Shown in pieces: positions 5,500 to 14,142 of a stretch of 38,426 nt of DNA. Each line of letters starts with the position of its first letter. The first letter of the stretch is position 1. The stretch spans positions 1 through 38,426 of the forward strand of contig NZ_REFA01000022.1 of NCBI RefSeq assembly GCF_003852705.1, given 5' to 3'. The stretch is from Amniculibacterium aquaticum. Its GTDB lineage: Bacteria > Bacteroidota > Bacteroidia > Flavobacteriales > Weeksellaceae. Made by a program: the position numbers and the translations under genes. The notes beneath the pieces are model-generated. The model did no database searches. It was given only the letters and a program-made list of their open reading frames with translations, and was not told where the DNA came from.

Positions 5500-7497
5500 A
5501 TGAAATTAAAATCCACCGTGGTCGCTGTCGCTGCAACTTCACTGTTAAATGCACAACAGGTCATGACCCCAGAAAAATTATGGACACTCAATAAGTTTTC
5601 GGTTTCGGCAGTAGCTCCGGATCACTCTTCACTCATCTATCAAGTGGGTACGGTCGATCTAAAAACCGAAAAAACAAAAAAGAAAAATTATTTACTTGGC
5701 TTAAAGGATAACGCCACAAAATCTTTTGATTTGGGCAAAAAATCCCTGATCCAATGGGACAAAAACGGAATCTATGCATTGGAAGATGGTAAAATTTATA
5801 TTTCTAAAGATGGCGGAACTTCGTGGACCGAATTTTATACCATTGGTGAAGTCGATAACATTATCATATCTCCGGATGCTAAAAAAATAGCATTCAGTAA
5901 AGCCGTGTTGGTGGAAGATGTGATGGGAACCAACAAATACAAAGACCTCCCTAAAAATACTGCTCAGGTCTATCACGACCTTAACATCCGCCATTGGGAT
6001 ACTTGGAACAAAGGAGAATACAGCCATGTATTTGTAGTCAATACCGACCAAGCTGTAGAAACGGCAAAAGATCTTTTGGCTGGAGAAAAATTCGATTGCC
6101 CACAAAAACCTCACGGCGGAAGCGAAGACTTTGTTTGGAGCCCAGACTCTTCTCAATTGTTGTATGTAACCAAGAAAAAATCCGGTGCCGAGTACGCTCA
6201 GAGTACCAACACCGACATCTATGTTTACTCCCTTTCTAATGGTAAAACTGAAAATATTTCTGAAGGAATGATGGGCTATGATGTTAATCCTAAATTCTCT
6301 CCGGACGGAAAATCTTTACTTTGGCAAAGCATGGCTCACGATGGATACGAGTCGGATAAAAATGATATTATCCTGATGGATTGGAAGTCCAAAACCAAAA
6401 AAAACCTGACCAAAAATTGGAACGAAACCGTAAGTGGAGAAACTTTTTGGAGCAACGATTCCAAGATGGTTTATTATAACGCCGCTATCCGAGGTACCGT
6501 TCAGCTATTTTCTTTAAATCCTAAAAATTCGGAGATTAAACAAATCACAAACGGCCAGTTTGATGTGGCTGGAATAATTGGACAAAATCAAAACAATTTA
6601 CTCATCACCAGAACGGACATTAACCACAGTCCGGATCTTTTTTCGGTTTCTTTAAAAGACGGATCCATGGTACAGGTTACCGACATCAACAAGGAAAATT
6701 ATGCACAAATTACTCCAGGAAAATCCGAACTGAAAATGGTGAAAACTTCGGACGGAAAAGAAATGGGAGTATGGTTTCATTACCCTCCGAACTTTGATCC
6801 GAACAAAAAATATCCGGCTTTGTTGTACTGTCAGGGCGGTCCACAATCGGCACTTTCACAATTTTTCTCCATTCGATGGAATTTTGCACTCATGGCAGCC
6901 AACGATTATATCGTAGTTGCACCCAACCGTAGAGGGATGCCGGGTTGGGGAGTAGAGTGGAATGCCGCCATTTCCAAAGATTGGGGAGGACAACCGATGA
7001 AAGATTATCTTTCCGCAGCCGATTTTGCAAAAACCTTACCCTATGTTGATGGGGACAGAATGGGTGTTGTAGGTGCCAGTTATGGCGGGTACAGCGTTTA
7101 TATGTTGGCCGGAATTCATGAAAATCGTTTCAAAACTTTTATTGCCCACAACGGATTGTTTGATATGAAATCCTGGTACGGAACGACGGAAGAATTGTTT
7201 TTTGCCAATTGGGATCTGGGTGGAAGCTATTGGCAGAAGCCACAACCTAAGGCGTACACCGAATTTAATCCGTCCAATTTTGTAGATAAATGGAACAAAC
7301 CGATGATGATCATCCAAGGAGGGATTGATTTCCGTGTGCCGTATGAACAAGGACAACAGGCATTCCAAGCAGCTCGATTGAGAGGTCTTAATGCTAAGTT
7401 TTTGTATTTCCCGAACGAAAACCATTGGGTATTGCACCCACAAAACGGTCTGGTTTGGCAAAGGGAATTTTTCGAATGGTTGAAAGAAACTCTTTAA
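5500..7497 (+). CDS. Secreted S9-family prolyl oligopeptidase-type serine peptidase
   Basis: A 665-residue exported peptidase. A TTG at 5464 would extend the frame, but that codon lies inside the -7 promoter box, so ATG 5500 is chosen; it gives a clean signal peptide ending NAQQ. Residues about 30-390 form a beta-propeller with repeats such as WSPDSSQLLYVT and KFSPDGKSLLWQS. The C-terminal alpha/beta hydrolase domain has the triad Ser527 (GASYGGYS), Asp610 (GGIDFRVP) and His642 (NENHWVL). The pattern YxxGGP near PALLYCQGGPQSA is the oxyanion region. It resembles S9C acylaminoacyl-peptidase or DPP5-type dipeptidyl-peptidases, which trim peptides in the periplasm for amino-acid use. It is monocistronic, with its own promoter and terminator. 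Confidence 0.9.
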   Translation: MKLKSTVVAVAATSLLNAQQVMTPEKLWTLNKFSVSAVAPDHSSLIYQVGTVDLKTEKTKKKNYLLGLKDNATKSFDLGKKSLIQWDKNGIYALEDGKIYISKDGGTSWTEFYTIGEVDNIIISPDAKKIAFSKAVLVEDVMGTNKYKDLPKNTAQVYHDLNIRHWDTWNKGEYSHVFVVNTDQAVETAKDLLAGEKFDCPQKPHGGSEDFVWSPDSSQLLYVTKKKSGAEYAQSTNTDIYVYSLSNGKTENISEGMMGYDVNPKFSPDGKSLLWQSMAHDGYESDKNDIILMDWKSKTKKNLTKNWNETVSGETFWSNDSKMVYYNAAIRGTVQLFSLNPKNSEIKQITNGQFDVAGIIGQNQNNLLITRTDINHSPDLFSVSLKDGSMVQVTDINKENYAQITPGKSELKMVKTSDGKEMGVWFHYPPNFDPNKKYPALLYCQGGPQSALSQFFSIRWNFALMAANDYIVVAPNRRGMPGWGVEWNAAISKDWGGQPMKDYLSAADFAKTLPYVDGDRMGVVGASYGGYSVYMLAGIHENRFKTFIAHNGLFDMKSWYGTTEELFFANWDLGGSYWQKPQPKAYTEFNPSNFVDKWNKPMMIIQGGIDFRVPYEQGQQAFQAARLRGLNAKFLYFPNENHWVLHPQNGLVWQREFFEWLKETL

Positions 7498-7510
7498 CGA
7501 AAAATTCAAA

Positions 7511-7540
7511 AAAGTCATCTCAGTTGGGATGACTTTTTTG
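7511..7540. terminator. Bidirectional terminator between convergent genes
   Basis: AAAAGTCATC (7511-7520) pairs with GATGACTTTT (7529-7538), with T-runs on both strands. It serves the S9 peptidase (plus) and the sigma-factor operon (minus). Confidence 0.85.
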
Positions 7541-7548
7541 TTTGTTAT

Positions 7549-8328
7549 TTATCTAAAAATAAAACCAGAAATAACCATAATAATCAATCTTACAATGGTG
7601 TAAAGGATTATTAACCAAATGATAAAGTTTAAAATAACAGAATATTTATCATTTAAAAATTTATTGAAAAAGACATGGGTGTATCCAACGAGTTTCATGA
7701 AAATATCAGTCTTTTCTTCTTCAATATTATCTTCGTACTGTATGAGTGTATTTATAATTTTTTCTGTTTGCAGGATGTATCTTTCGTAGTAATAATAAAG
7801 CCAAATTTTACAGCTTAAGTAAAGAGCAATACTTCCTGTGAAAAGAATTATCAAAAACATAATCATGAAAGGATTGAAATTACTAGGGTTTAGTACATTA
7901 TTATTCTGAAATATAATAACAATCTCCCCAAAAAGTATGGGTAAAAATGAAATATAATAACTCTTATACAAAACGATATTGTTATTTAAATCATATTTAA
8001 GTTCCATAAGATGATGGTAGGTTTTTAAGTTTTTCTCTGATATTTTTTTGTAGAGTCTATAGAACTGTAAATAGTAATACGATATTAAAACTAAAGAAAC
8101 AACAAGAAGAACCAAAGAATAAAAAAGAGTAATGGGATTGTCAATTTTTTCTACGAAAAAAAATATCAAAAAAGGTATGATAAAAAGAAGGGAATAAAAT
8201 TCCATTTTCATATTTGTTTTCACTTTGTCCAATGGAGAAAACAATCTGGTTTTTTGCTCTAAATTTATTTCAGGTTCGTTTTCTTGGGGTGTTTCTTTCC
8301 AAATATTTTTAAGAGTATCGATGTCCAT
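7549..8328 (-). CDS. Four-helix membrane protein paired with ECF sigma factor
   Basis: A 259-residue protein starting MDIDTLKNIWKE, with about 40 polar N-terminal residues before the first helix. Four clear hydrophobic segments follow: two between about residues 44 and 90, two between about 125 and 180. A cytoplasmic-type stretch comes next and then a C-terminal hydrophobic segment. It lies 7 nt downstream of the sigma-factor gene and is surely cotranscribed. I see no zinc-binding HxxxCxxC motif or FecR domain of the usual anti-sigma proteins. Location suggests that the polar N-terminus binds the sigma factor, but this is inference from gene order only. Similar DxxxLKxxW starts occur in uncharacterised sigma-linked proteins of flavobacteria. 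Confidence 0.65.
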   Translation of the reverse strand: MDIDTLKNIWKETPQENEPEINLEQKTRLFSPLDKVKTNMKMEFYSLLFIIPFLIFFFVEKIDNPITLFYSLVLLVVSLVLISYYYLQFYRLYKKISEKNLKTYHHLMELKYDLNNNIVLYKSYYISFLPILFGEIVIIFQNNNVLNPSNFNPFMIMFLIILFTGSIALYLSCKIWLYYYYERYILQTEKIINTLIQYEDNIEEEKTDIFMKLVGYTHVFFNKFLNDKYSVILNFIIWLIILYTIVRLIIMVISGFIFR

Positions 8329-8335
8329 AATGTAA

Positions 8336-8830
8336 TTATTTTGAAATTAATTCTTTTAGTTTTTGTTTTGCTCTGTTTAGTTTTACCCTCGCATTCACTT
8401 CGCTTATTCCCATATTTTCAGCAATTTCTTTTCCCGAATAATCTTCTAGGTAATAAAATATGATGGCTTTTTCTATTGGGTTAAGTTCGTGTATGGCTTT
8501 GTACATTTTAGATATTTGTTCTTCTTTTTGGTCGGTTGAAAAATCTATTGGATGCCTTAGATTTTCTAATTCTTCAATCGGACTGATAAACGGTGTTCTT
8601 TTTTCCTTTTTTAAAGAAATTATTGCCGTATTAAGTGCTATTCTATACATCCAGGTCGAAAATTGACTTTTTCTTTCGAAACTTGGATAAGCCTTCCAAA
8701 TCTGCAGTACAATTTCTTGGAAAAGATCTTCTTGATCTTCCCGATAATCCATATACATTTTAGAAATTTTGAAAAGAATACCTTTGTGCTTTTCTATTTT
8801 TATTAAAAAATCTTGTTCTACTTTTTTCAA
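8336..8830 (-). CDS. ECF-type RNA polymerase sigma factor
   Basis: The 164-residue protein has sigma region 2 (ILFKISKMYMDYREDQEDLF, then QEIVLQIWKAYPSFERKSQF and STWMYRIALNTA) and region 4 (LNPIEKAIIFYYLEDYSGKE, then IAENMGISEVNARVKLNRAK). It lacks region 3, as expected for extracytoplasmic-function sigma factors. The only start that preserves region 2 is a TTG at 8830; an in-frame stop lies 12 nt upstream, and the next ATG would remove half of region 2. A TTG start with no visible Shine-Dalgarno suggests low translation. The membrane-protein gene follows after 7 nt as its likely regulator. No -35/-10 autoregulatory site could be recognised. Confidence 0.9.
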   Translation of the reverse strand: MKKVEQDFLIKIEKHKGILFKISKMYMDYREDQEDLFQEIVLQIWKAYPSFERKSQFSTWMYRIALNTAIISLKKEKRTPFISPIEELENLRHPIDFSTDQKEEQISKMYKAIHELNPIEKAIIFYYLEDYSGKEIAENMGISEVNARVKLNRAKQKLKELISK

Positions 8831-9172
8831 TTTGAAAATTTACTTTTTAAAGGTTAGTTATGAAAAGTCAATAATGTTACAATTATTTGTTAAAAACATC
8901 AGATTTCTTATATTCTTTCTCAAATCCATTTTATCTTTTAGAATTTCGCCTAATAATTAATAAGAAAAACACAAATTTTATGAAATTATATAAATTCAAA
9001 TTTGTATAAGCTATAATTTTTGATGAAAATTAATTAATTATTTTTATCGAATCAAAAGAAAATTCATTAATAATTATTCTTTTCCCGAACAAGTTTGAAT
9101 ATTCGGAAAATACACAATCCATAGGTTATAAAAAAATAATAATTAGTATTTTTGTAGCATATCCAATTTGTT
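8831..9172. other. AT-rich divergent intergenic region
   Basis: This gap of 342 bases separates the divergent sigma-factor and E1 genes. It holds a short inverted repeat CCGAA/TTCGG (9085-9089 and 9102-9106, 12-nt loop) flanked by T and A runs, which could be an operator or a hairpin, and the E1 promoter at 9147-9154. Many stop codons in all frames; no small gene could be supported. Confidence 0.5.
9147..9154 (+). promoter_or_regulatory. -7 box upstream of the E1 fusion gene
   Basis: TATTTTTG matches TAnnTTTG. No good TTG lies 19-22 bases upstream. Transcription would start about 13 nt before the ATG at 9173. Confidence 0.5.
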
Positions 9173-11602
9173 ATGCAAACAACTTACATAGAAACTCAAC
9201 AAATCTCATTTCAAGATTTTAAAGAACAAATTTTAGCAGACTACCGATTGGGGAGAATCTCTCGTGAGATGTCTCTTTTGGGCAGAAGAGAAGTATTAAC
9301 AGGTAAAGCCAAATTCGGTATTTTTGGCGATGGTAAAGAATTGCCTCAATTGGCATTGTCCAAAGTCTTCAGAAATGGTGACTGGAGATCCGGTTACTAC
9401 AGAGACCAAACCATTGCTTTGGCGATCGGTGCATTGACTGTTGAGAGTTTTTATGCACAGTTGTATGCCGATACCTCTGCAGAAAGAGAACCTGCATCTG
9501 CAGGTAGACAGATGAACGGTCACTATGCCACCAGAACTTTGAACGAAGACGGAAGCTGGAAAAATCTAGCTCAACTTAAAAATATTTCATCCGATATTTC
9601 CCCAACAGCAGGGCAAATGCCAAGATTGTTAGGTCTTGCTCAGGCTTCTAAAGTTTTTAAAGAAGTAGCGTTTGAGGGTAAAGAAAATTTCACCAACAAC
9701 GGTAACGAAATTGCTTTCGGAACCATTGGTGATGCATCTTCTGCTGAAGGTCATTTTTGGGAAACATTAAATGCAGCTTGTGCCTTACAAGTCCCGATGA
9801 TCGTTTCTATCTGGGACGATGGTTACGGAATTTCCGTACCTACAAAAAACCAAAGAGCAAAAGCAGATATAGCAGAAATGCTTTCCGGTTTCCAAAGAAA
9901 AGACGGCGAAAACCAAGGCTGCGAAATTATACAAGTAAAAGCTTGGGATTACGCTGCTCTGCTAGAAGCGTATGCCAAAGCCGAACATTTTGCAAGAACA
10001 GAATCTGTGCCTGTTGTGGTGCATGTGATAGAGGTTACCCAACCTCAAGGACATTCTACTTCCGGTTCTCACGAAAGATACAAATCTGCTGAAAGATTGC
10101 AGTGGGAAGCCGATTTTGACGGTTTGGTGAAATTCAAAGAGTGGATTCTGAATTATTCTGTGGAAATTGAAGGCAAAGAAGAAGTTTTGGCCACTGCAGA
10201 AGAATTGGATGCCATAGAAAACGAAGCTAAAAAAACGGTAAAAGACGGTCAGAAGAAAGCTTGGGACAGTTATCAATCGACCATTACCGAACTTAAAAAT
10301 AAAATTCTTCCTTTGGTGGAAGCGTTGGCTCCCCAAAACTCTGAAGTAAGTGAAGAATTAAACAATTTCAAAAAAATCATTTCTGTAGGGAAAAGAGATG
10401 TTTTTTCTTTAGCAAGAAAATCGTTGCTGCTAACAAGAGCCAACAAAACTGCAGAGAGAAACGCCTTGCAACTGGCACTACAAGAAGTATTCGCAATTGA
10501 AGAAGACAATTATTCTTCACATCTTTATTCTCAATCTCAATGGAAATCTTCCGAAGTGAAAATGGTAGATCCCATCTATTCAGAAAATTCCGAAGAGGTC
10601 GATGGTAGAGTAGTCATCAGAAATAATTTTGATAAAATTTTTGAAAAATATCCACAAACTCTCATTTTTGGTGAAGATGCCGGAAATATTGGCGATGTAA
10701 ACCAAGGATTGGAAGGAATGCAAGAAAAATACGGAGAAACTCGTGTTGCTGATACCGGAATCCGTGAGGCAACCATCCTTGGACAAGGTATTGGTATGGC
10801 AATGAGAGGGTTGAGACCCATCGCCGAAATCCAATATTTAGATTATATTTTATACTGTTTGCAAGGGATGAGTGACGATTTGGCAACCGTACATTACAGA
10901 ACCAAAGGCGGCCAAAAAGCTCCATTGATCATCAGAACCAGAGGTCATCGCTTGGAAGGTATTTGGCATTCGGGATCACCAATGGCAGGGATTATCAACC
11001 TTTCCAAAGGGATTTTGGTATTGGTACCAAGAAACTTAACCAAAGCTGCCGGTTTCTACAACACCATGTTGCAAAGTGATGAACCGGCTCTAATTGTTGA
11101 ATGCTTGAACGGGTACCGTCTAAAAGAAAAACAACCGGATAACATTGGAGAATTTACCGTACCTGTGGGTAAAATTGAAGTAACCAAAGAAGGAAAAGAT
11201 GTGACTCTTGTGACTTACGGATCGACTTGGAGAATAGTTACCGAAGCTGCCAACGAATTAGAAAAAATCGGCATTTCTGCAGAAGTGATTGATATTCAAT
11301 CATTAATCCCATTCGATTTGTCCAACGAAATTGCTGAAAGTGTGAAGAAAACCAATAGATTGGTTGTGATAGATGAAGATGTAGAAGGAGGTACTTCGGC
11401 ATTTATTATGCAACAAATTTTGGAAAAACAAAAAGCTTTCCGTTACTTGGACAGCGATCCTATAACCATGTCTGCAAAAAATCACAGACCTGCCTATGCT
11501 AGTGATGGTGACTATTTCAGTAAGCCTTCTGCAGATGATATTGTAGAAAAGGTGTATGAAATGTTGTACGAAACCAACCCTACAAAATTTCCTAAAATTT
11601 AA
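9173..11602 (+). CDS. Branched-chain-type 2-oxo acid dehydrogenase E1, alpha/beta fusion
   Basis: An 809-residue thiamine-diphosphate enzyme that decarboxylates a 2-oxo acid and passes the acyl group to an E2 lipoyl domain. Residues about 1-390 are the E1-alpha part, with the ThDP/Mg site GDASSAEGHFWETLNAAC through SIWDDGYGISVP (about 185-225). Residues about 480-809 are E1-beta (LIFGEDAGNIGDVNQGLEGM, DTGIREATILGQGIGMAMRG, YRTKGGQKAPLIIRT, SYG-type TYGSTWRIV and the C-terminal HRPAYASDGDYFSKPSADDI). Such fused E1 genes are common in Flavobacteriia and are usually annotated as 2-oxoisovalerate dehydrogenase. The substrate is inferred; pyruvate is possible. No E2 or E3 partner is adjacent. sucB, 11 kb away, belongs with sucA. 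The gene is monocistronic, with its own promoter and terminator. Confidence 0.9.
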   Translation: MQTTYIETQQISFQDFKEQILADYRLGRISREMSLLGRREVLTGKAKFGIFGDGKELPQLALSKVFRNGDWRSGYYRDQTIALAIGALTVESFYAQLYADTSAEREPASAGRQMNGHYATRTLNEDGSWKNLAQLKNISSDISPTAGQMPRLLGLAQASKVFKEVAFEGKENFTNNGNEIAFGTIGDASSAEGHFWETLNAACALQVPMIVSIWDDGYGISVPTKNQRAKADIAEMLSGFQRKDGENQGCEIIQVKAWDYAALLEAYAKAEHFARTESVPVVVHVIEVTQPQGHSTSGSHERYKSAERLQWEADFDGLVKFKEWILNYSVEIEGKEEVLATAEELDAIENEAKKTVKDGQKKAWDSYQSTITELKNKILPLVEALAPQNSEVSEELNNFKKIISVGKRDVFSLARKSLLLTRANKTAERNALQLALQEVFAIEEDNYSSHLYSQSQWKSSEVKMVDPIYSENSEEVDGRVVIRNNFDKIFEKYPQTLIFGEDAGNIGDVNQGLEGMQEKYGETRVADTGIREATILGQGIGMAMRGLRPIAEIQYLDYILYCLQGMSDDLATVHYRTKGGQKAPLIIRTRGHRLEGIWHSGSPMAGIINLSKGILVLVPRNLTKAAGFYNTMLQSDEPALIVECLNGYRLKEKQPDNIGEFTVPVGKIEVTKEGKDVTLVTYGSTWRIVTEAANELEKIGISAEVIDIQSLIPFDLSNEIAESVKKTNRLVVIDEDVEGGTSAFIMQQILEKQKAFRYLDSDPITMSAKNHRPAYASDGDYFSKPSADDIVEKVYEMLYETNPTKFPKI

Positions 11603-11621
11603 TTTATTTAAATAATCAATT

Positions 11622-11659
11622 CCAAAAGGCTGCTTGGTACTCCAACAGCCTTTTGATTT
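11622..11659 (+). terminator. Terminator after the E1 fusion gene
   Basis: CAAAAGGCTG (11623-11632) pairs with CAGCCTTTTG (11646-11655) around a 13-nt loop, followed by ATTTTA. The strong stem supports the call, although the T-run is short. Confidence 0.65.
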
Positions 11660-11681
11660 TAAAATAGTCAAATAAAAAGAA

Positions 11682-12119
11682 ATGAAAATATTAATGGTGT
11701 GCCTAGGAAATATTTGTAGAAGTCCTTTGGCAGAAGGAATAATGAAAACCAAAGTTCCTCAAGATTTTTTTGTAGATTCGGCCGGGACCATTGCTTTGCA
11801 TAAAGGAGAGCATCCCGACGAACGATCCATAGAAGTTGCCAAGCAACACCATGTCGACATCAGCAAACAAAAATCAAGACTTGTGACAACGGCAGATTTG
11901 GATCAATTCAATTTCATTTTTTGTATGGACAAAAGCAACCTGAACGATGTATTGTCTTTGGCAAAAACCCAAGAACAAAAAAACAAAATATCTTTGATTA
12001 TGCCCGATGGATCCAATGTTCCGGATCCGTATTATGGAGGCATACAAGGTTTTGAAAATGTTTTTAGAATGTTGGATGAAGCCTGTACACAAAGAGCCGA
12101 AGAAATATTATCTTTTTAA
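11682..12119 (+). CDS. Low-molecular-weight protein-tyrosine phosphatase
   Basis: The 145-residue protein has the LMW-PTP P-loop CLGNICRS with nucleophile Cys7 and Arg13 near the N-terminus, and the general-acid Asp in PDPYYGG near residue 110. The length matches the family. It removes phosphate from tyrosine or arginine residues in the cytoplasm; in bacteria such enzymes often act on kinases for polysaccharide export, but no such genes are near. An AAAAAGAA stretch precedes the ATG. The methyltransferase gene follows 21 nt later, so the two are likely cotranscribed. Confidence 0.93.
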   Translation: MKILMVCLGNICRSPLAEGIMKTKVPQDFFVDSAGTIALHKGEHPDERSIEVAKQHHVDISKQKSRLVTTADLDQFNFIFCMDKSNLNDVLSLAKTQEQKNKISLIMPDGSNVPDPYYGGIQGFENVFRMLDEACTQRAEEILSF

Positions 12120-12140
12120 TTCTTATCCCAATTTTTAATT

Positions 12141-12839
12141 ATGCTATTTCTAATACCCGCCTATTTATCAGACGAAACCTCAATTGAACATTTTGCTCCA
12201 GTAATTAAAGAGTACATCCTAAAAACGGATTATTTTTTTGTGGAAAACGAAAAAACAGCAAGAAAAGTAGTGAAGTTTTTTTGTCCTGAAAAAAAACAAA
12301 GCGAATTGAAATTGTTTTTATTGGACAAATATTCTGAAACCGCAGATTTAAAAGAAGCTCAGCACCTGATGAAACAAGGTCAAGATTTTGGACTTTTATC
12401 CGAAGCGGGACTTCCTTGCATTGCCGATCCTGGAAATATTATGGTAAGCTGGTGCCATGAAAACGACATAAAAGTGATCCCCATCAACGGACCTAGTTCA
12501 ATCATCTTAGCACTGATAGCCAGTGGTTTCAACGGGCAAGAGTTTTCTTTCAACGGCTATCTTCCTATCGATCAATCGGCCAGGAAACAGAAAATTCAGT
12601 TTTTGGAATCTCAAGTTCAAAAATCAGGATATTCACAAATTTTTATGGAAACTCCGTACCGAAATAATCAATTAATAGAATCTTTGATTAAATTTTTGAA
12701 TCCACAGACCAAACTCTGCATTGCATCCAACATCAACCACCCAACAGAAGAAAAAATTAGGACTCTGAAAATTGCTGAATGGCAAAAAATAAAACCCGAT
12801 TTTCATAAAATCCCAACGGTATTTGTTTTGGGTCGGTAA
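12141..12839 (+). CDS. RsmI-like SAM-dependent methyltransferase (tetrapyrrole methylase fold)
   Basis: A 232-residue protein of the tetrapyrrole-methylase superfamily. The recognisable stretches are LFLIPAYLSD at the N-terminus (in place of the VATPIGNL of canonical RsmI), FGLLSEAGLPCIADPG near residue 90, VIPINGPSSIILALIASGF near 118, FNGYLP and the MET(P)YRNN region near 175. The GLPCIADPG and NGPSS stretches bind S-adenosylmethionine and substrate in RsmI, which methylates C1402 of 16S rRNA. This shorter variant lacks the C-terminal part of RsmI, so its substrate is uncertain. It follows the phosphatase gene by 21 nt. Confidence 0.85.
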   Translation: MLFLIPAYLSDETSIEHFAPVIKEYILKTDYFFVENEKTARKVVKFFCPEKKQSELKLFLLDKYSETADLKEAQHLMKQGQDFGLLSEAGLPCIADPGNIMVSWCHENDIKVIPINGPSSIILALIASGFNGQEFSFNGYLPIDQSARKQKIQFLESQVQKSGYSQIFMETPYRNNQLIESLIKFLNPQTKLCIASNINHPTEEKIRTLKIAEWQKIKPDFHKIPTVFVLGR

Positions 12840-12947
12840 TTAGAGCCCGCTAAAACTTTATTTTTAAAACTCAAAATTCATCTAAATATCTTTACAAAAA
12901 ATCGAGATATAAAATTTAAACAGTTTCTTAAAAAATAAACCAAAAAA

Positions 12948-12986
12948 ATACTCCTTTATGTATTTTATATATTCATAAAGGAGTAT
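12948..12986 (-). terminator. Terminator for the nucleoside phosphorylase gene (minus strand)
   Basis: A stem of about 13 bp pairs 12948-12960 with 12974-12986 around a 13-nt AT loop. On the minus strand it is followed by TTTTTTT. It lies about 100 bases beyond the stop of the minus-strand gene at 13084. The rest of the 12840-13083 gap is AT-rich with nothing else evident. Confidence 0.7.
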
Positions 12987-13083
12987 AGAGGTTTAACAAA
13001 TATATTTTGGACTTCAAAATTACATCATATTATTAAAATTTTCTTAAAATACTCATTCAATTTCTCAATTGAGGTAGATTGAT

Positions 13084-13938
13084 TTATGGAATAATTCTAT
13101 CCAAAACCCATTCAATCATATTTTTTTCAGATTGATGGTGGTCTGCAGAAAACTCGCCTCTTCGTCTGTTGGCGATAACACAGTTTACGGTAATGGCTTT
13201 ATGGCCTAATAATTTGGCCAAGCCATAGATGGCAGAAGTTTCCATTTCGAAATTGGAAACTCCAAGGTCATTCAGGGTTTCTAGGAATTGATCGTCCAAA
13301 GCTTTTAGTCGTAGTTGTCGACCTTGAGGTGCATAAAAACCCGGAAAAGTTGCGGTGTTTCCGTAGTATTTGGCATCTTTGTAATAATCGGAAATTTCTT
13401 CTGCCCAATCGGAAAAATAAAGCATGGGTTTTATTTTCTCGTAAGGAAATTTAGACAAAAAATTCTTAGAAAATTCATTCTCAAATTGATAATCTTGATA
13501 AAAGTGGAGTAGTCCGTCCAGTCCAACCACATTTTGTGTCACCAACATATTGTCCACCTCGATATCCGGATTTACACTTCCACAAGTACCCATACGGAAA
13601 AGTTGAAGAGATTTTTTCTCCGTTTTGAATTCTTTATTTTTCAAGTCAATATTGACCAACGCATCCAACTCGTTCATCACGATATCGATGTTTTCAGTAC
13701 CGATACCTGTGGACATTACGGTTATTCTTTCGCCTCTTAAAATTCCGGTGTGGGTATAAAATTCTCTTTTATTTTTTTTAATTTCAACGACATCAAAATA
13801 TTTAGAAACTCGAGGGACACGATCCGGATCGCCCACCAGCATAATTTTTTCGCCGATGTCTTCTGGCAAAAGATTTAAGTGATATACACTGCCATCGTCA
13901 TTCAATACCAATTCGGATGCTGCTAATTTTTGTATCAT
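13084..13938 (-). CDS. Nucleoside phosphorylase (PNP/uridine phosphorylase superfamily)
   Basis: A 284-residue member of the PNP_UDP_1 (NP-I) family, which cleaves nucleosides with phosphate to free base and ribose-1-phosphate for salvage. Visible motifs are MLVGDPDRVPRVSKYFD (phosphate site), MSTGIGTENIDIVMNEL, LFRMGTCGSVNPDIEV, and FEMETSAIYGLAKLLGHKA, with the Met-Glu that holds the ribose, then NRRRGEFSADHHQSEK. The insert between about residues 140 and 210 and the overall form are closer to uridine phosphorylase than to trimeric PNP, but base specificity cannot be read from sequence. In a window rich in purine synthesis genes a purine role is possible. The gene is monocistronic with its own promoter. 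Confidence 0.85.
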   Translation of the reverse strand: MIQKLAASELVLNDDGSVYHLNLLPEDIGEKIMLVGDPDRVPRVSKYFDVVEIKKNKREFYTHTGILRGERITVMSTGIGTENIDIVMNELDALVNIDLKNKEFKTEKKSLQLFRMGTCGSVNPDIEVDNMLVTQNVVGLDGLLHFYQDYQFENEFSKNFLSKFPYEKIKPMLYFSDWAEEISDYYKDAKYYGNTATFPGFYAPQGRQLRLKALDDQFLETLNDLGVSNFEMETSAIYGLAKLLGHKAITVNCVIANRRRGEFSADHHQSEKNMIEWVLDRIIP

Positions 13939-13963
13939 ATTGTTTTTTTTGTTAAAAGGACAA

Positions 13964-13995
13964 CAAATTTAGTCTAAATTTTAAGAATTAAGCAA
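13964..13995 (-). promoter_or_regulatory. Promoter of the nucleoside phosphorylase gene
   Basis: On the minus strand, TTG (13995-13993), 21 bases, then TAAATTTG (13971-13964). Transcription would start about 20 nt before the ATG at 13938. Confidence 0.65.
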
Positions 13996-14090
13996 TATTT
14001 CAGACCTTTTTGAAAAGTAGAGTCAAGATTGGTATCAATCACATTACTTTGACCTGTTTTATGAAAAATTCATATTAAAATTTAAAATTA

Positions 14091-14123
14091 TTGACATTAA
14101 ATTTATTAATTCTCTTACTTTTG
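14091..14123 (+). promoter_or_regulatory. Promoter of the endonuclease I gene
   Basis: TTG (14091-14093), 22 bases, then TACTTTTG (14116-14123). The start codon follows at 14143. Confidence 0.6.
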
Positions 14124-14142
14124 TTCGTCCAAATCCAGGTTT

